A stretch of DNA of 64,000 bases from Plantimonas leprariae (GCF_008802405.1 NZ_VZDO01000001.1:62001-126000); one strand, 5' to 3'. Positions 28,401 through 42,109 are shown, numbered from the stretch's first letter. A program made the numbers and translations. Notes: generated from the sequence alone by a model not told the origin.

Positions 28401-28715
28401 ACGAACCTCTCGCCGCTCCAGATCGCGCAGCTCGCCGAGGCCGCCGCGCAGCTCGCGGGCGTCGGCGGCTCGACCGGCCTGTTGGAATCCTTACGCTCGC
28501 AGATCGGCGTCGACGACATCGACATCCGCACCACGGCGGACGGCCAGACGGCGGTTGGCGTCGGCAAGTATCTGAACGACCGCACCTATCTCGGCGTCGA
28601 CTCCACCGGGCGCGCCTCGGTCAACATCGACATCGCGAAGGGCTTGAAGGCGCGCGGTTCGGTGACTGGCCAAGGCGGCGGCGAGGTCGGCATCTTCTAC
28701 GAGAACGAGTACTAG
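22461..28715 (+). CDS. tamB: TamB-like translocation/assembly protein (DUF490 C-terminus)
   Basis: A 2084-residue protein anchored in the inner membrane by its N-terminal signal segment (MMQTLRPILILLAVLVGFGG). It is predicted to span the periplasm as a long beta-taco/groove, with a conserved C-terminal TamB domain (about 1750-2084) ending in EVGIFYENEY. It starts one base after the tamA stop, so the two are coupled. Residues 858 to about 1665 are built from a tandem repeat of 101 residues (own entry). Length exceeds the E. coli TamB (about 1260), and the repeat accounts for much of this. TamB-family proteins are linked to phospholipid transport to the outer membrane and to outer-membrane protein assembly. 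The upstream open frame to 22383 is not used. Confidence 0.93.
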   Translation: MMQTLRPILILLAVLVGFGGAPARAQEFVARQIENLVSTDSLKVKIDGLSGALTGNLRIGSVTVSDPQGPFLTARDLAMDWSPLSVVRSDIQIQSLTAGQIVLDRLPSLPPSQGADASSGGGGLPNLTANVQKLAISEFVVGEAIAGRQARLSLDARLVLEADPTRLETALNLNRLDQPGRITANIAYAPNENRLQVQVDAGEPAGGLVATLLKIPNAPPVQLTVNGSGPLSDFMANGSLNVDNGNAAMLTARVADAPDGRRVTASLNVAAERFAPAAYQAYVRGGANLDASVLLRPDGVIGIEQAQVASQALRLTANGTFDRAGPQTALDVALASPDGGPIAVRLGEGDAGTRVDLTELRAKLAGALSAADIDLNATLPQAGYGPYGARDLTLAVTSRGFDVTKVSGPLTLEANAGAVEMPEGVGARFTEGRVRIAADGALSPDSLTLNRSAVTTGAANAAITGTAALNFSTFDLALSSDFQTLALSAAAVPLAGDRTSLSGRVSRDASGALAAQDLAVRSTGLNIDGSARLAGDAVEANVKGTIDADNANDAAISGKADFALTAKGPTAQPDLDLALNSQGLRVNGRELANLKVAARGSFTGATPKGSVNLSGTLDGAPLTGAANLATLPSGERRITDLAIRQGPNAVTGDLTLTTAAVPTGRLDVAVTDVAPLAALALQQASGDLAGRIDLSVGADDFPVATVDLRSNKLTAAGNTLTGAALNLSVTDYLGKPLPKGTIRANAIEAGGVAVDGLTIDLSQAGDGTRLDARARANGVPVELAGVATIRPTETAIALETLNAAIPDAAVALEQASRIRIANGTTTIDPTVLKIGNGRLRLGGTAGGQLNLDAKLEAVPVAAANPFVPNLAASGTLDGEATISGAASDPQARFRIEAKQVETSQTRAGKLPPIAANANGDFAGGILNLAGADVNLGTGRIRASGRAGGDLLDLTATLENVPVALANGFVDQLNAAGTISGSARVTGSPSQPNATFDVRGTGITAKEIAEGGVPPIELVANGSYANALLTLAQARATIGAAFVEASGTAGDTLNLNARLQDVPVALANGFVPGLKATGTLSGTATATGSAANPNARFDISGNGITAEGTRKANIPPAQLRVNGTYAEGTADLQTAVVNVGDAAIQASGRVGQALDLRVQLADVPIGLANGFVPGLGATGTISGAATATGTLADPNAAFNLTGSGITAERIAASGIKPLSLDVAGRVAAMTATIERGRVQVGDGSLNATGTVGHNLNLKVDIDRLPVGLANGFSAGLGAAGTISGQATATGSTANPSVNFRLSGDGLTANQLKAANIRPVELDLAGRYAGGTATIDSGRIDIGDGSITASGTVGQQLNLNVALDDLPVALANGFVPNLRASGTISGSAEATGSVADPQATFEIEGRQITAADIRAAGVAPLELDLSGRYAGGNAEIGTARITVGDGSVIATGKVGQNLDVDVTLTRLPVALANGFVPGLGARGTVSGKASADGPIANPTATFDIRADDVSTTQTRAARTPALDAVASGTYENRTVAIRTARVTVGSGAVEVTGRAGQQLDLNVAIRNLPASLASAAASGIDPTGTLNGTARATGAASNPAATFDLNLTGFSVKQTRDAGVAALGIRANGAFENRNLRFDTNLTGGGLAFTANGTVNVAGSPRFDVRANGTAPLSLANRILAEGGRAAQGTVRIDVAASGTAAAPNVTGTISTSGATFTDTGFNVALRGINARIELNGQTATIANFSGNLAAGGSISASGTVGLTGGFPANIQIRANNARYADGQLVATTLSAALTITGQLTATPLLAGTINVAELNILVPSSFPSSLARIDVKRRNAPARVIRQQRQLFPPQKSGGGGGINLDLTLNAPSRIFVRGRGLDAQLGGSLRIQGSAASPEITGGFDLQRGRLVVLNKRLDFQRGRLAFTGDLLPLLDFLATSQSGDATINIAVTGPANDPSFNFSSSPALPQDEVLARLIFNQGTTNLSPLQIAQLAEAAAQLAGVGGSTGLLESLRSQIGVDDIDIRTTADGQTAVGVGKYLNDRTYLGVDSTGRASVNIDIAKGLKARGSVTGQGGGEVGIFYENEY
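25032..27458 (+). repeat. Eight in-frame units of about 303 bp inside tamB
   Basis: Each unit starts at a motif like (V/L)PVALANGFVPGL, followed by GTISG, ATGS, NP.A.F, GITA, and then VGDG and SGTVGQ.LNL. Unit starts are 25032, 25338, 25641, 25944, 26247, 26550, 26853 and 27156: one spacing of 306 and six of exactly 303 bases. Units are clearly similar but not identical at DNA level, so this is an old protein repeat, not a recent duplication. A degenerate ninth unit may follow. Confidence 0.9.
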
Positions 28716-28716
28716 G

Positions 28717-28769
28717 AGGCTGTGTGGAAAGTCCCGCCGGATCGGCCCGGGAGACTTTCCGGACAGCCT
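28717..28769 (+). repeat. Long imperfect inverted repeat just after tamB
   Basis: AGGCTGT-GT-GGAAAGTC at 28717-28733 pairs with GACTTTCC-GG-ACAGCCT at 28753-28769: 15 pairs interrupted by two mismatches. It starts two bases after the tamB stop. There is no T-run, so it may be an RNA-stabilising or weak termination hairpin, or a small dispersed palindrome. Confidence 0.6.
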
Positions 28770-28781
28770 TATCAGTGCAAA

Positions 28782-28817
28782 CGAAAAGGGCGCGGCACCC
28801 GCAGGCGCCACGCCCTT
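28782..28817 (-). terminator. Intrinsic terminator of the small secreted protein gene
   Basis: On the minus strand an 11-bp stem AAGGGCGTGGC / GCCGCGCCCTT (one G-U pair) with a 10-base loop is followed by TTTTCGTTT. It lies 23 bases beyond the stop of the 28840-29148 gene. Confidence 0.8.
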
Positions 28818-28839
28818 CGCACACGTCGTCGCGCGAAGC

Positions 28840-29148
28840 TTACTTGACGTAGATCGTCACTTCGCGGTTCGGCTTCACGGTGATCGAGTCGATCGAGTCG
28901 ACCGGCACGTTCTGCGCCGCGAGCTTGTCGGCGAGACCCGGGTTCGCCGCGATCGTGTTCTGGATCGACATCGGGTCGGTCTTGGTATTGGCGGCCTTCG
29001 AGGCCTCCGAACGGCGCGTCACGATCGTGTAGTCGGTGCCGGCCGCCATCGACCCGCTGGCTTCCGGAAGCGTCGCGGAAGTCGCCTGCGCGAAGGCGGG
29101 CGAAACCGCGAAGAGGGCGATGGCGGCGGCCAGAATGGTCTTCTTCAT
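28840..29148 (-). CDS. Small secreted protein, unknown function
   Basis: A 102-residue protein with a clear Sec signal peptide (MKKTILAAAIALFAVSPAFA, cleavage before QA). The mature part is about 82 residues, soluble, without cysteines. It has a Ser/Thr/Ala-rich linker and a C-terminal part IQNTIAANPGLADKLAAQ followed by a VDSIDSITVKP strand-like end. I do not recognise a family. It has its own terminator and stands alone, divergent from pgi. A GGATTACC stretch precedes the start. A periplasmic role is inferred from the signal only. Confidence 0.8.
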   Translation of the reverse strand: MKKTILAAAIALFAVSPAFAQATSATLPEASGSMAAGTDYTIVTRRSEASKAANTKTDPMSIQNTIAANPGLADKLAAQNVPVDSIDSITVKPNREVTIYVK

Positions 29149-29436
29149 GATGGTAATCCTTAACTAGTGCCCATTAATCCGCCTTTGTCGGGACGGACCG
29201 AGTTGCTCCGATGGCCCTCGCTGCGGGCGTGACGGTGCTGAAACAGTCGAATGGCGTTTCCGTTCCGACAGGGGGAATACCTGCGTCCGGCCGCGCCGGC
29301 GCCGCGGCGACCGGTTCCGGCCGTCTCGGCCGCCGAACTGCGACGGGGAGATGAAATTAACCCTCCGCCTATCGACCATCCTCGCGCGGATGATAAGTCC
29401 CGCTCGGAAACGGTTCGAACCGGATCGAGGAACGCC
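29149..29436. other. Divergent intergenic region, small secreted protein / pgi
   Basis: About 288 bases. An open frame continuous with pgi covers 29251-29436, but its translation is Pro/Arg-rich and unlike any Pgi N-terminus. I see no separate gene; it should hold both promoters. Confidence 0.4.
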
Positions 29437-31077
29437 ATGAGCGAGACAGCCCAGAACGATGGCTTCATGGCGCTGCGCCAGCGCGGCGCGGCGGCGAGAG
29501 CGGAAGGCATCCGCGAGCGTTTCGCCGCCGACCCGGCACGCTTCGAGGCGTTCCGCTTCCGCTTTGAGGACATGCTGCTCGACGTGTCGAAATGCGCGCT
29601 CGGCAAGGACGATCTCGACGCGCTGGTGGAACTGGCCGGCCGGGCCGGCGTCGCCGACAAACGCGACGCGATGTTCTCCGGCGCGCCGATCAACTCGACC
29701 GAGAACCGCTCGGTGCTTCACGTCGCGCTGCGCGGCCATGTCGAGGACGGCTTCGAGGCCGCGGGCAAGCCGGTCGGCCAGGAGGTCGAGGAAGTGCTCG
29801 CGCGCATGAGCGCCTTCGCCGACGGCATCCGCTCCGGCGAGATCAAGGGCTCCACCGGCAAGCGAATCACCGACGTCGTCAACATCGGCATCGGCGGCTC
29901 CGATCTCGGCCCCGCCATGGCGACGCTGGCGCTCGCCCCCTATCACGATGGGCCGCGGGCGCATTTCGTCTCGAACGTCGACGGGGCGCACATCGCCGAC
30001 ACGATCAAGCTGCTCGATCCCGAAACGAGCCTGTTCATCGTCGCCTCGAAGACCTTCACCACGATCGAGACGATGACCAACGCTCAAACCGCGAAGGATT
30101 TCGTCGCCAGGGCGCTCGGGGACGAGGCGGTGGGCCAGCATTTCGCCGCCGTCTCCACCGCGCTCGACAAGGTCGCCGCCTTCGGCATCGACGAGACCCG
30201 CGTCTTCGGCTTCCGCGACTGGGTCGGCGGGCGCTACTCGGTCTGGTCGGCGATCGGGCTGCCGGTGATGATCGCCATCGGGCCGAAGAACTTTCGCGCT
30301 TTTCTCGAAGGCGCGCGGGCGATGGACCGGCACTTCCGCTCCGCCCCGGCGGCCGAGAACCTGCCGATGATCCTCGGCCTGGTCGGCTGGTGGCACCGCG
30401 TCGCGCAGGGCTATCCCGCCCGCGCGATCCTGCCCTACGACCAGCGGCTGCTTCGCCTGCCGGCCTATCTGCAGCAGCTCGACATGGAATCGAACGGCAA
30501 GCATGTCGGCCTCGACGGCGAGCCGACGCGCACCGTCACGGGTCCGCTCGTCTGGGGCGAGCCCGGCACCAACGGCCAGCACGCCTTCTACCAGCTCCTC
30601 CACCAGGGCACCGACGTCATTCCGTGCGAGTTCATGGTCGGCGCGAACAGCCACGAGCCGGAGCTGAAGGTCCACCAGGACCTGCTCCTCGCCAACTGCC
30701 TCGCCCAGTCCGAGGCGCTGATGCGCGGCCGCACCATCGCGGAAGCGAAGCAGCAGCTCTTGGACAAGGGAGCCGACGCTGCGGAAGCGACAAGAATAGC
30801 GCCGCACCGCGAATTCGCCGGTAACAGACCGTCCATAACCATCGTGTACAAGTTGCTGGATCCGTTCACGTTCGGACGGCTCGTCGCCCTCTACGAACAC
30901 CGCGTCTTCGTCGAAGGCGCCCTGTTCGGGATCAATTCCTTCGACCAGTGGGGCGTCGAGCTGGGCAAGGAACTGGCGACGAGCCTCCTGCCGGTCGTGA
31001 CCGGGGAAACCGATTCCAGCGGCCACGACGGATCCACCGCCGGGCTGGTGGAGGCGATCCGCCAGATGAGGAGCTGA
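29437..31077 (+). CDS. pgi: Glucose-6-phosphate isomerase
   Basis: Interconverts glucose 6-phosphate and fructose 6-phosphate. The 546-residue protein shows [11 protein letters not shown], the first signature area [19 protein letters not shown], and the C-terminal signature [18 protein letters not shown], all standard for Pgi. ATG at 29437 follows GAGGAACGCC and gives [10 protein letters not shown]. The longer upstream frame is rejected. It begins a six-gene run to glgX; only five bases separate it from glgP. Its place in a glycogen operon links hexose phosphate supply to storage. Confidence 0.96.
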   Translation: MSETAQNDGFMALRQRGAAARAEGIRERFAADPARFEAFRFRFEDMLLDVSKCALGKDDLDALVELAGRAGVADKRDAMFSGAPINSTENRSVLHVALRGHVEDGFEAAGKPVGQEVEEVLARMSAFADGIRSGEIKGSTGKRITDVVNIGIGGSDLGPAMATLALAPYHDGPRAHFVSNVDGAHIADTIKLLDPETSLFIVASKTFTTIETMTNAQTAKDFVARALGDEAVGQHFAAVSTALDKVAAFGIDETRVFGFRDWVGGRYSVWSAIGLPVMIAIGPKNFRAFLEGARAMDRHFRSAPAAENLPMILGLVGWWHRVAQGYPARAILPYDQRLLRLPAYLQQLDMESNGKHVGLDGEPTRTVTGPLVWGEPGTNGQHAFYQLLHQGTDVIPCEFMVGANSHEPELKVHQDLLLANCLAQSEALMRGRTIAEAKQQLLDKGADAAEATRIAPHREFAGNRPSITIVYKLLDPFTFGRLVALYEHRVFVEGALFGINSFDQWGVELGKELATSLLPVVTGETDSSGHDGSTAGLVEAIRQMRS

Positions 31078-31082
31078 GGGCC

Positions 31083-33602
31083 ATGAGTTCCGCCGCCGAG
31101 AAGAGCCGCCGCAACAGCGAGACGGCCGCGCCGGAGGATGCCGGCGACGTCGCGGTGGCGGCGCCGAAGCCGACCCCGCGCCGCAACGATTCCGCCTCGC
31201 TCGCCAAGGAAATCGCCGAGAAGCTGACCTACGCCATCGGCAAGGACCCCGCGACCGCCCGCCGCCACGACTGGCTGGAGGCGGTGACGCTGGCGGTGCG
31301 CGACCGCATCGTCGACCATTGGCTCGCCTCCAATTCCCGCAACGTGCAGAGCGGCGCGAAGCGCGTCTGCTACCTGTCGATGGAGTTCCTGATCGGCCGC
31401 CTCTTGCGCGACGCGATCATCAATCTCGGCCTGTCGGAGGCGGTGCGCGACGCGCTCTCGGCCTACGACGTCGACATCGACCTCCTGGAGACGCTGGAGC
31501 CGGACGCGGCGCTCGGCAACGGCGGCCTCGGGCGCCTCGCCGCCTGCTTCGCCGAATCGATGGCCTCCGTCGGCATCCAGGGCTTCGGCTACGGCATCCG
31601 CTACGTCCACGGCTTCTTCCGGCAGGAGATCGTCGGCGGCGAGCAGGTGGAACTGCCGGAGAACTGGCTGGCGCACGGCAATCCGTGGGAGTTCGAGCGC
31701 CGCGAGCGCTCCTTCGAGATCGGGTTCGGCGGCAAGGTCACGACGATCGAGGAAGCCGGCAAGCCGCCGCGCCAGGTCTGGCGCCCGGCCGAGCGCATCC
31801 TCGCCGTCGCCTACGACACGCCGGTGGTCGGCTGGAAGGGCACGCGCGTCAACACGCTGCGCCTGTGGAGCGCGCAGGCGCTCGACCCGATCCTGCTCGA
31901 CGCTTTCAACTCGGGCGACCATATCGGCGCGCTGCTCGAAGCCAACCGCGCCCAGTCGATCACGCAGGTGCTCTACCCGGCCGATTCGCATCTGGCGGGC
32001 CAGGAACTGCGCCTCAGGCAGGAATTCTTCTTCTCCTCCGCCTCGCTGCAGGACATCATCCGCCACCACCTGAAGCGGAACGGCGGCGACCTCTCGACCC
32101 TGCCGGACAAGGTGTCGATCCAGCTCAACGACACGCATCCTGCCGTCTCGGTGGCCGAGATGATGCGGCTCCTCGTCGACGTCCACGGCCTCGGCTGGGA
32201 CGAGAGCTGGGACATCACCAAGCGCGTCTTCTCCTACACCAACCACACCCTTCTGCCGGAAGCGCTGGAGACTTGGCCGGTGAACCTCTTCGAGCGCCTC
32301 CTGCCGCGCCAGATGCAGATCATCTACGCGATCAACGCGCAGATCATCCGCGAGGCGACGCAAAAGGGCCTCGACGGGGCGAAGGTCTCGGCGATCTCGC
32401 TGATCGACGAGGGCTCGGGCCGCCGCGTGCGCATGGGCTCGCTGGCCTTCGTCGGCTCCCACGCGATCAACGGCGTCTCGGCGCTGCACACCGAACTGAT
32501 GAAGAAGACCGTCTTCAACCAGTTCCACGAGCTCTATCCCGAGCGCATCCAGAACAAGACCAACGGCGTGACGCCGCGGCGCTGGCTGCTCGAATGCAAT
32601 CCCGGCCTCACCGACCTCGTGACGGAGGCGATCGGCCCCGGCTTCAAGGACGACATCACCAAGATCAGCGGCATCGACAAGCTCGCCGACGACGCGGGCT
32701 TCCGCGAGAAGTTCATGGCGGTGAAGCTCGCCAACAAGCAGCGGCTCGCCAAGACGATCGAGGAACGGCTCGCGATCACCGTCGATCCGACCGCGATGTT
32801 CGACGTACAGGTGAAGCGCATCCACGAATACAAGCGCCAGTTCCTGAACCTCGTCGAGACCGTCGCGCTCTACGACCAGATCCGCTCGCATCCCGAGATC
32901 GCGTGGCAGCCGCGCGTCAAGATCTTCGCCGGCAAGGCGGCGCCCTCCTACGCCAACGCCAAGCAGATCATCCACCTCGCCAACGACGTGGCGCGGGTCA
33001 TCAACGCCGATCCGTCGGTGCAGAACCTCCTGAAGGTCGTGTTCCTGCCGAACTACAACGTCAGCCTCGCCGAGCTGATCATGCCGGCGGCGGACCTCTC
33101 CGAACAGATCTCCACCGCGGGCCTCGAAGCGTCCGGCACCGGCAACATGAAGTTCGCCCTGAACGGCGCGCTGACGATCGGCACGCTCGACGGCGCGAAC
33201 GTCGAGATGCTGGAGCACATCGGCGAGGACAACATCTTCATCTTCGGCCTCACCGCCGCGGAGGTCGCGGCGCGGCGGGCCGAGGGCCAGTCGGGGCGCG
33301 AGATCATCGATGCCTCGCCGATCCTGAAGGGTGCGCTGGACTCGATCTCGCACGGCGTGTTCGGCGAGCCCGGCCGCTACAACAACCTCGTCGACAACCT
33401 CTACGGCAACGACTGGTGGATGATCGCCGCCGACTTCGAGGCCTATTGGCAGACGCAGCGCCGGCTCGACGCCCTCTGGCAGGACAGCGACGCCTGGGGC
33501 ACGAAGGCGGTGCGCAACACCGCCCGGATGGCGTGGTTCTCCTCCGACCGCTCGATCCGCGAATACGCCAAGGACATCTGGGACGCGCCGACCAGCGTCT
33601 GA
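31083..33602 (+). CDS. glgP: Glycogen/starch/alpha-glucan phosphorylase
   Basis: PLP enzyme that releases glucose 1-phosphate from alpha-1,4-glucans. The 839-residue product has the family length. It shows VKRIHEYKRQFLN and the PLP-lysine signature EASGTGNMKFALNGA. The first 45 residues are a low-complexity charged extension. ATG at 31083-31085 lies just after pgi. The gene is followed by a 173-base gap before glgC, the largest gap in the cluster; this is where glgB lies in Agrobacterium-type operons. I saw no gene remnant there. Confidence 0.96.
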   Translation: MSSAAEKSRRNSETAAPEDAGDVAVAAPKPTPRRNDSASLAKEIAEKLTYAIGKDPATARRHDWLEAVTLAVRDRIVDHWLASNSRNVQSGAKRVCYLSMEFLIGRLLRDAIINLGLSEAVRDALSAYDVDIDLLETLEPDAALGNGGLGRLAACFAESMASVGIQGFGYGIRYVHGFFRQEIVGGEQVELPENWLAHGNPWEFERRERSFEIGFGGKVTTIEEAGKPPRQVWRPAERILAVAYDTPVVGWKGTRVNTLRLWSAQALDPILLDAFNSGDHIGALLEANRAQSITQVLYPADSHLAGQELRLRQEFFFSSASLQDIIRHHLKRNGGDLSTLPDKVSIQLNDTHPAVSVAEMMRLLVDVHGLGWDESWDITKRVFSYTNHTLLPEALETWPVNLFERLLPRQMQIIYAINAQIIREATQKGLDGAKVSAISLIDEGSGRRVRMGSLAFVGSHAINGVSALHTELMKKTVFNQFHELYPERIQNKTNGVTPRRWLLECNPGLTDLVTEAIGPGFKDDITKISGIDKLADDAGFREKFMAVKLANKQRLAKTIEERLAITVDPTAMFDVQVKRIHEYKRQFLNLVETVALYDQIRSHPEIAWQPRVKIFAGKAAPSYANAKQIIHLANDVARVINADPSVQNLLKVVFLPNYNVSLAELIMPAADLSEQISTAGLEASGTGNMKFALNGALTIGTLDGANVEMLEHIGEDNIFIFGLTAAEVAARRAEGQSGREIIDASPILKGALDSISHGVFGEPGRYNNLVDNLYGNDWWMIAADFEAYWQTQRRLDALWQDSDAWGTKAVRNTARMAWFSSDRSIREYAKDIWDAPTSV

Positions 33603-33775
33603 GAATTCGAGACAAGGCGAGGCGGCGGCCCTTTCCGGTGAAAAGACCGGGCGAAGGCCCGCCGCCACCGCTTCCCGAAACCGCGGAAGATGCTAGAATC
33701 GTGGAAAAGCCGCGGCGCGGGAGAGCGTCGACGGCAACGACACGACCGTGCCGGGTTTCGGGAGGAAGCTGAAGT
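33603..33775. other. glgP-glgC spacer, no glgB
   Basis: A 173-base spacer without a supportable gene. It may carry an internal promoter for glgC-glgA-pgm-glgX. GGGAGGAAG before the glgC ATG is a ribosome binding site. Confidence 0.4.
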
Positions 33776-38129
<4,354 letters not shown>

Positions 38130-38139
38130 CCGGCGCGGC

Positions 38140-40206
38140 ATGACGACCGCCCTCACCGCCGAGCGCGGCCGCCCGCCGGCGCTCGGCGCGACGGTGGAGG
38201 ATGACGGCATCCACTTCGCCGTCTATTCCGAGAACGCCGACGAGGTGACGCTCTGTCTCTTCGACCAGTACGGCGCGCGGGAAACCGAGCGGCTGCGCCT
38301 GCCCGGCCGCGACGGCAACACCCGCTTCGGCTTCGCCCCGGAGCTGCCGGAGGGGACGCGCTACGCCTTCCGGGCGCGCGGTCCCTTCGCACCGGCGGAA
38401 GGGCATCGCTTCGACGCCTCGAAGCTCCTCGTCGACCCCTACGCGATCCGGCTCGACCGGCCCTTCGTCTACCGACCCGAGCTCGCCGCCCCGCCGTCGC
38501 GCGGGGTCGACAGCGGCCCCTTCGTGCCGCGCTGCATCGCCGAGCGTCCGAGCCAAGAAGGCCGCCCGCTCCCCTTCGCGCCGCCGGGTTTCACCTACGA
38601 GATGCTCGTACGCGGCTTCTCGCAACTGCGGCCGGACGTGCCGGTGCGGCTGCGCGGCACGGTCGCGGCGCTCGGCGAAGCGCCGCTCCTCGACCATCTC
38701 TCGCGCCTCGGCGTCGAGACGGTGGAGCTGATGCCGCTGACGGCCTCGCTCGACGAGCGGCACCTGCCGACGCTCGGGCTGACCAACGCCTGGGGCTACA
38801 ACCCGATCTGCCAGATGGCGCCGGATCCGCGCCTCGCGCCGGGCGGCTTCGCCGAAATCCGTGCCGCGGTCGAGGCGCTGCACGGCCGGGGCATCCGCGC
38901 CCTCCTCGACATCGTCCTCAACCATTCCGGCGAAAGCGACGAGTTCGGCCCGACCGTCTGCTACCGCGGCCTCGATAACGCCCTCTACTACCGCCACGCG
39001 GCCGACGATCCGAGCCGCCTCGTCAACGACACCGGCACCGGCAACACCTTCGCGGCCGACCGCGGGCCGGTGCTCGATCTCTTCCGCGCGACGCTCCGGC
39101 GCTGGGTGGAGGAGACCGGCATCGACGGCTTCCGCTACGATCTCGGCACGGTGCTGGGGCGCCTGCCGAACGGCTTCAGCCGCTCGGCGCCGTTCTTCGC
39201 GATGGTCGCCGAGGACCCGGTCCTTAAGGACCGCATCCACGTCGCCGAGCCCTGGGACATCGGGCCGGGCGGCTATCAGGTCGGCAACTTCCCGCCGCCC
39301 TTCCTCGAATGGCAGGACCGCTTCCGCGACGACGTGCGCCGCTTCTGGCGCGGCGACGACCGCACCGTCGGGGCGTTGGCGACGCGGCTCGCCGGCTCCG
39401 CCGACCTTTTCGGCGCGCCCGGCCGCAAGCCCTCCGACGGCGTCAACTTCCTCGCGGCGCATGACGGCTTCACGCTCGCCGACCTCGTCGCCTACACGCA
39501 GAAGCACAACGAGGCGAACGGCGAGGGCAACCGCGACGGCCACAACGACAACCATTCCTGGAACAACGGCGTCGAAGGCGTGACGACCGATCCGGCCGTC
39601 CGCGAGGCGCGGGGCCGCGACGTCCGGGCGCTACTTGCGACGCTGTTCGTCGCGCGCGGCAACCCGATGCTGACCGCCGGCGACGAGCTCGGCCGCACGC
39701 AGGGCGGCAACAACAATGCCTACTCCCAGGACAACGAGATCACCTGGATCGACTGGCGGCGCGCCGACCGCGAGCTCGTCGACTTCGTCGGCCGGCTGCA
39801 GCGCCTCCGCCGCGGCCACCCCGCCCTCGCGGCCGACGCCTTCCTGACCGGCGAGGCAGCAAGCGGCGGCCAGCCGGACGTCGAATGGCTGCGCGAGGAC
39901 GGCGCGGCGATGACCGTCGCCGACTGGAACGAACCGCACCGGCGCTTCCTCGGCTTACGCCTCCACGCCCCCGGCGGCGAGGCGGCGACGGTCTACCTCA
40001 ATGCCGGCCGTGACGAGGTGCTGGCGACGCTCCAGTCCCCGCGCCGCGGCAGCGGCCTCGTGCTGGCACTCCGCTCCGACCGCCCCGATGCCGAAGCCGC
40101 ACCGCTCGATCCCGAGCGCCCCCTCCCCGTCGCGGCACGCTCCGTTTTCGTCCTCGTCGAGGAAAACGCGTCGCGCTCGCCGCAGCCGGCAGGATCGATT
40201 ATCTAG
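38140..40206 (+). CDS. glgX: Glycogen debranching enzyme (GH13, isoamylase type)
   Basis: Hydrolyses alpha-1,6 branches in phosphorylase-limited glycogen. The 688-residue protein has an N-terminal CBM48-like domain (about 10-110) and a GH13 barrel. Catalytic residues fit Asp334 (GFRYDLG), Glu370 (HVAEPWD) and Asp442 (AAHDGF). DIVLNHSGE is the first conserved region. It ends the glycogen run, five bases before mutL. A debranching enzyme without a branching enzyme nearby is odd, so glgB is expected elsewhere in the genome. Confidence 0.94.
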   Translation: MTTALTAERGRPPALGATVEDDGIHFAVYSENADEVTLCLFDQYGARETERLRLPGRDGNTRFGFAPELPEGTRYAFRARGPFAPAEGHRFDASKLLVDPYAIRLDRPFVYRPELAAPPSRGVDSGPFVPRCIAERPSQEGRPLPFAPPGFTYEMLVRGFSQLRPDVPVRLRGTVAALGEAPLLDHLSRLGVETVELMPLTASLDERHLPTLGLTNAWGYNPICQMAPDPRLAPGGFAEIRAAVEALHGRGIRALLDIVLNHSGESDEFGPTVCYRGLDNALYYRHAADDPSRLVNDTGTGNTFAADRGPVLDLFRATLRRWVEETGIDGFRYDLGTVLGRLPNGFSRSAPFFAMVAEDPVLKDRIHVAEPWDIGPGGYQVGNFPPPFLEWQDRFRDDVRRFWRGDDRTVGALATRLAGSADLFGAPGRKPSDGVNFLAAHDGFTLADLVAYTQKHNEANGEGNRDGHNDNHSWNNGVEGVTTDPAVREARGRDVRALLATLFVARGNPMLTAGDELGRTQGGNNNAYSQDNEITWIDWRRADRELVDFVGRLQRLRRGHPALAADAFLTGEAASGGQPDVEWLREDGAAMTVADWNEPHRRFLGLRLHAPGGEAATVYLNAGRDEVLATLQSPRRGSGLVLALRSDRPDAEAAPLDPERPLPVAARSVFVLVEENASRSPQPAGSII

Positions 40207-40211
40207 ACGGG

Positions 40212-42068
40212 ATGCCGATCCGCCAGCTTCCCGATGACGTCATCGACCAGATCGCCGCCGGCGAGGTCGTCGAGCGGCCGGCGAGCGTCGTGAAGGAGCT
40301 GGTCGAGAACGCGCTCGACGCCGGCGCGACGCGCATCGCCGTCGCCACCGCCGGCGGCGGCAAGACGCTGGTGCGCGTTTCCGACGACGGCGGCGGCATC
40401 CCGCCGGACGAGCTGACGCTGGCGATCCGCCGACACTGTACCTCGAAGCTCGGCACCGACATCTTGGCTATTCGCTCGCTGGGCTTCAGGGGCGAGGCGC
40501 TGCCCTCCATCGGCTCGGTGGCGCGGCTGACGCTCCGCTCGCGCTGGGAGAAGGGCGACGGCGCGGAGGAGGTGCTCGTCGAGAACGGTCGCTGCGAGGG
40601 GCCGCGCCCGGCGGCCCTCGGCCGCGGCACGGTGGTGGAGGTGCGCGACCTCTTCCATTCGGTGCCGGCGCGGCTGAAGTTCCTGAAAGGCGAGCGGGCG
40701 GAAAGCGCCGCCGTCACCGACGTCGTCCGGCGCATCGCGCTCGGACACCCGGAGGTGCGCTTCGAGCTCTCCGGCACCGACCGTTCGAACCTCGTCCTCG
40801 AACCGGGCGACGAGCGCAAACGCATCGCCGACGTGCTCGGGGCCGAGTTCATCGACAACGCCCTCCCCATCGACGCGGAGCGCGAAGGCGTGCGGCTCAC
40901 CGGCTTCGCCTCGATCCCGACCTACGGGCGCGGCAACGCCCTGCAGCAATACGTCTTCGTCAACGGCCGGCCGGTGCGCGACAAGATGCTGCTCTCGGCG
41001 CTGAGAGCCGCCTATTCCGACGTGATGGCGCGCGACCGGCATCCCGTCGCCGTCCTCCATGTCGGGATCGATCCGGCCGACGTCGACGTCAACGTTCATC
41101 CGGCGAAGGCGGACGTGCGCTTCCGCGATCCCGGCCTCGTGCGCGGCCTCGTCGTCGGCGCGATCCGGCAGGCGCTCGGCACCTCGGGCCTCCGTCCCTC
41201 GACCGCCGGCGCGGCCGGCATGATGGACGCGTTCCGCGCCCCCGGTTTCGCTGGCGCGAGTGCCGCGCCCCGTCACTCGCCCTTCGGGGGCGCCCGGTCG
41301 CCGGGCTACCATGCGGCCCGGCCGCGCGAGAGCTTCGACCCGGCGACCTCGCCGTTCCGGCCGCTGGACGGCGAGGCGGCGGTGCTCGACCGCGGCCTCG
41401 CGGAAGAGACCGCCGCCTTCGCCGGCTTCCAGCCGCAGGCGCGCCGGCCGGAACCGGTCGCGGTGCCGGTACCGGTTCGGCAGGACGAGCATCCGCTGGG
41501 CGCGGCGCGGGCGCAGATCCAGAAGGCCTTCATCGTCGCCGAAACGCCGGACAGCCTGGTGATCGTCGACCAGCACGCCGCGCACGAGCGGCTCGTCTAC
41601 GAGGCGCTGAAAACAGCGATCCACGGCGCGCCGCTGGCCTCGCAGGGGCTGCTGATCCCCGAGATCGTCGACCTGCCCGAGGAGGATGTCGACCGGCTGG
41701 TCGCGTCCGCAGCGGACTTCGGGCGCTTCGGTCTATCGCTCGAACGCTTCGGACCGGGCGCGGTCGCGGTGCGCGCGACGCCGGCGATGCTCGGCGAGGT
41801 CGACGCGAAGGCGGTGCTCGCCGAGCTTGCCGACGAACTCGCGGACGAGCGGATCGGCGAGGGCCTGTCGCTGATGATCGACCGGGTCGCCGCCACCATG
41901 GCCTGCCACGGCTCGGTGCGGGCCGGTCGGGCGCTGCGGCCGGCCGAGATGGACGCGCTCTTGCGGCAGATGGAGGCGACGCCCGGCTCCGGCCAGTGCA
42001 ACCACGGCCGTCCGACCTTCATCGAATTGAAGCTCGGCGACATCGAACGGCTGTTTGGCCGCCGCTGA
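40212..42068 (+). CDS. mutL: DNA mismatch repair protein MutL (with endonuclease motif)
   Basis: GHKL ATPase that couples MutS mismatch recognition to strand removal. The 618-residue protein has ENALDAGAT (ATP site), SDDGGGIP and [10 protein letters not shown] in the N-terminal domain, a proline/glycine-rich linker (about 330-430) and a C-terminal dimerisation domain. [12 protein letters not shown] at 453-464 fits the metal-dependent endonuclease motif DQHA(X)2E(X)4[10 protein letters not shown] and CNHGRPT match other endonuclease-MutL motifs. So strand nicking by MutL itself is likely, as expected outside MutH-bearing gammaproteobacteria. It starts five bases after glgX. Confidence 0.96.
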   Translation: MPIRQLPDDVIDQIAAGEVVERPASVVKELVENALDAGATRIAVATAGGGKTLVRVSDDGGGIPPDELTLAIRRHCTSKLGTDILAIRSLGFRGEALPSIGSVARLTLRSRWEKGDGAEEVLVENGRCEGPRPAALGRGTVVEVRDLFHSVPARLKFLKGERAESAAVTDVVRRIALGHPEVRFELSGTDRSNLVLEPGDERKRIADVLGAEFIDNALPIDAEREGVRLTGFASIPTYGRGNALQQYVFVNGRPVRDKMLLSALRAAYSDVMARDRHPVAVLHVGIDPADVDVNVHPAKADVRFRDPGLVRGLVVGAIRQALGTSGLRPSTAGAAGMMDAFRAPGFAGASAAPRHSPFGGARSPGYHAARPRESFDPATSPFRPLDGEAAVLDRGLAEETAAFAGFQPQARRPEPVAVPVPVRQDEHPLGAARAQIQKAFIVAETPDSLVIVDQHAAHERLVYEALKTAIHGAPLASQGLLIPEIVDLPEEDVDRLVASAADFGRFGLSLERFGPGAVAVRATPAMLGEVDAKAVLAELADELADERIGEGLSLMIDRVAATMACHGSVRAGRALRPAEMDALLRQMEATPGSGQCNHGRPTFIELKLGDIERLFGRR

Positions 42069-42109
42069 AAGGCGGTTTATAGAAACCCGCGAACGATCGG
42101 ACGACAGGC

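Noticed and set aside
30891-33668. Minus-strand open frame of 925 codons opposite glgP
   Set aside because: Shadow frame; GlgP has both its signatures on the plus strand.
33603-33775. Possible glgB remnant between glgP and glgC
   Set aside because: No branching-enzyme motif could be read in any frame of this short spacer.
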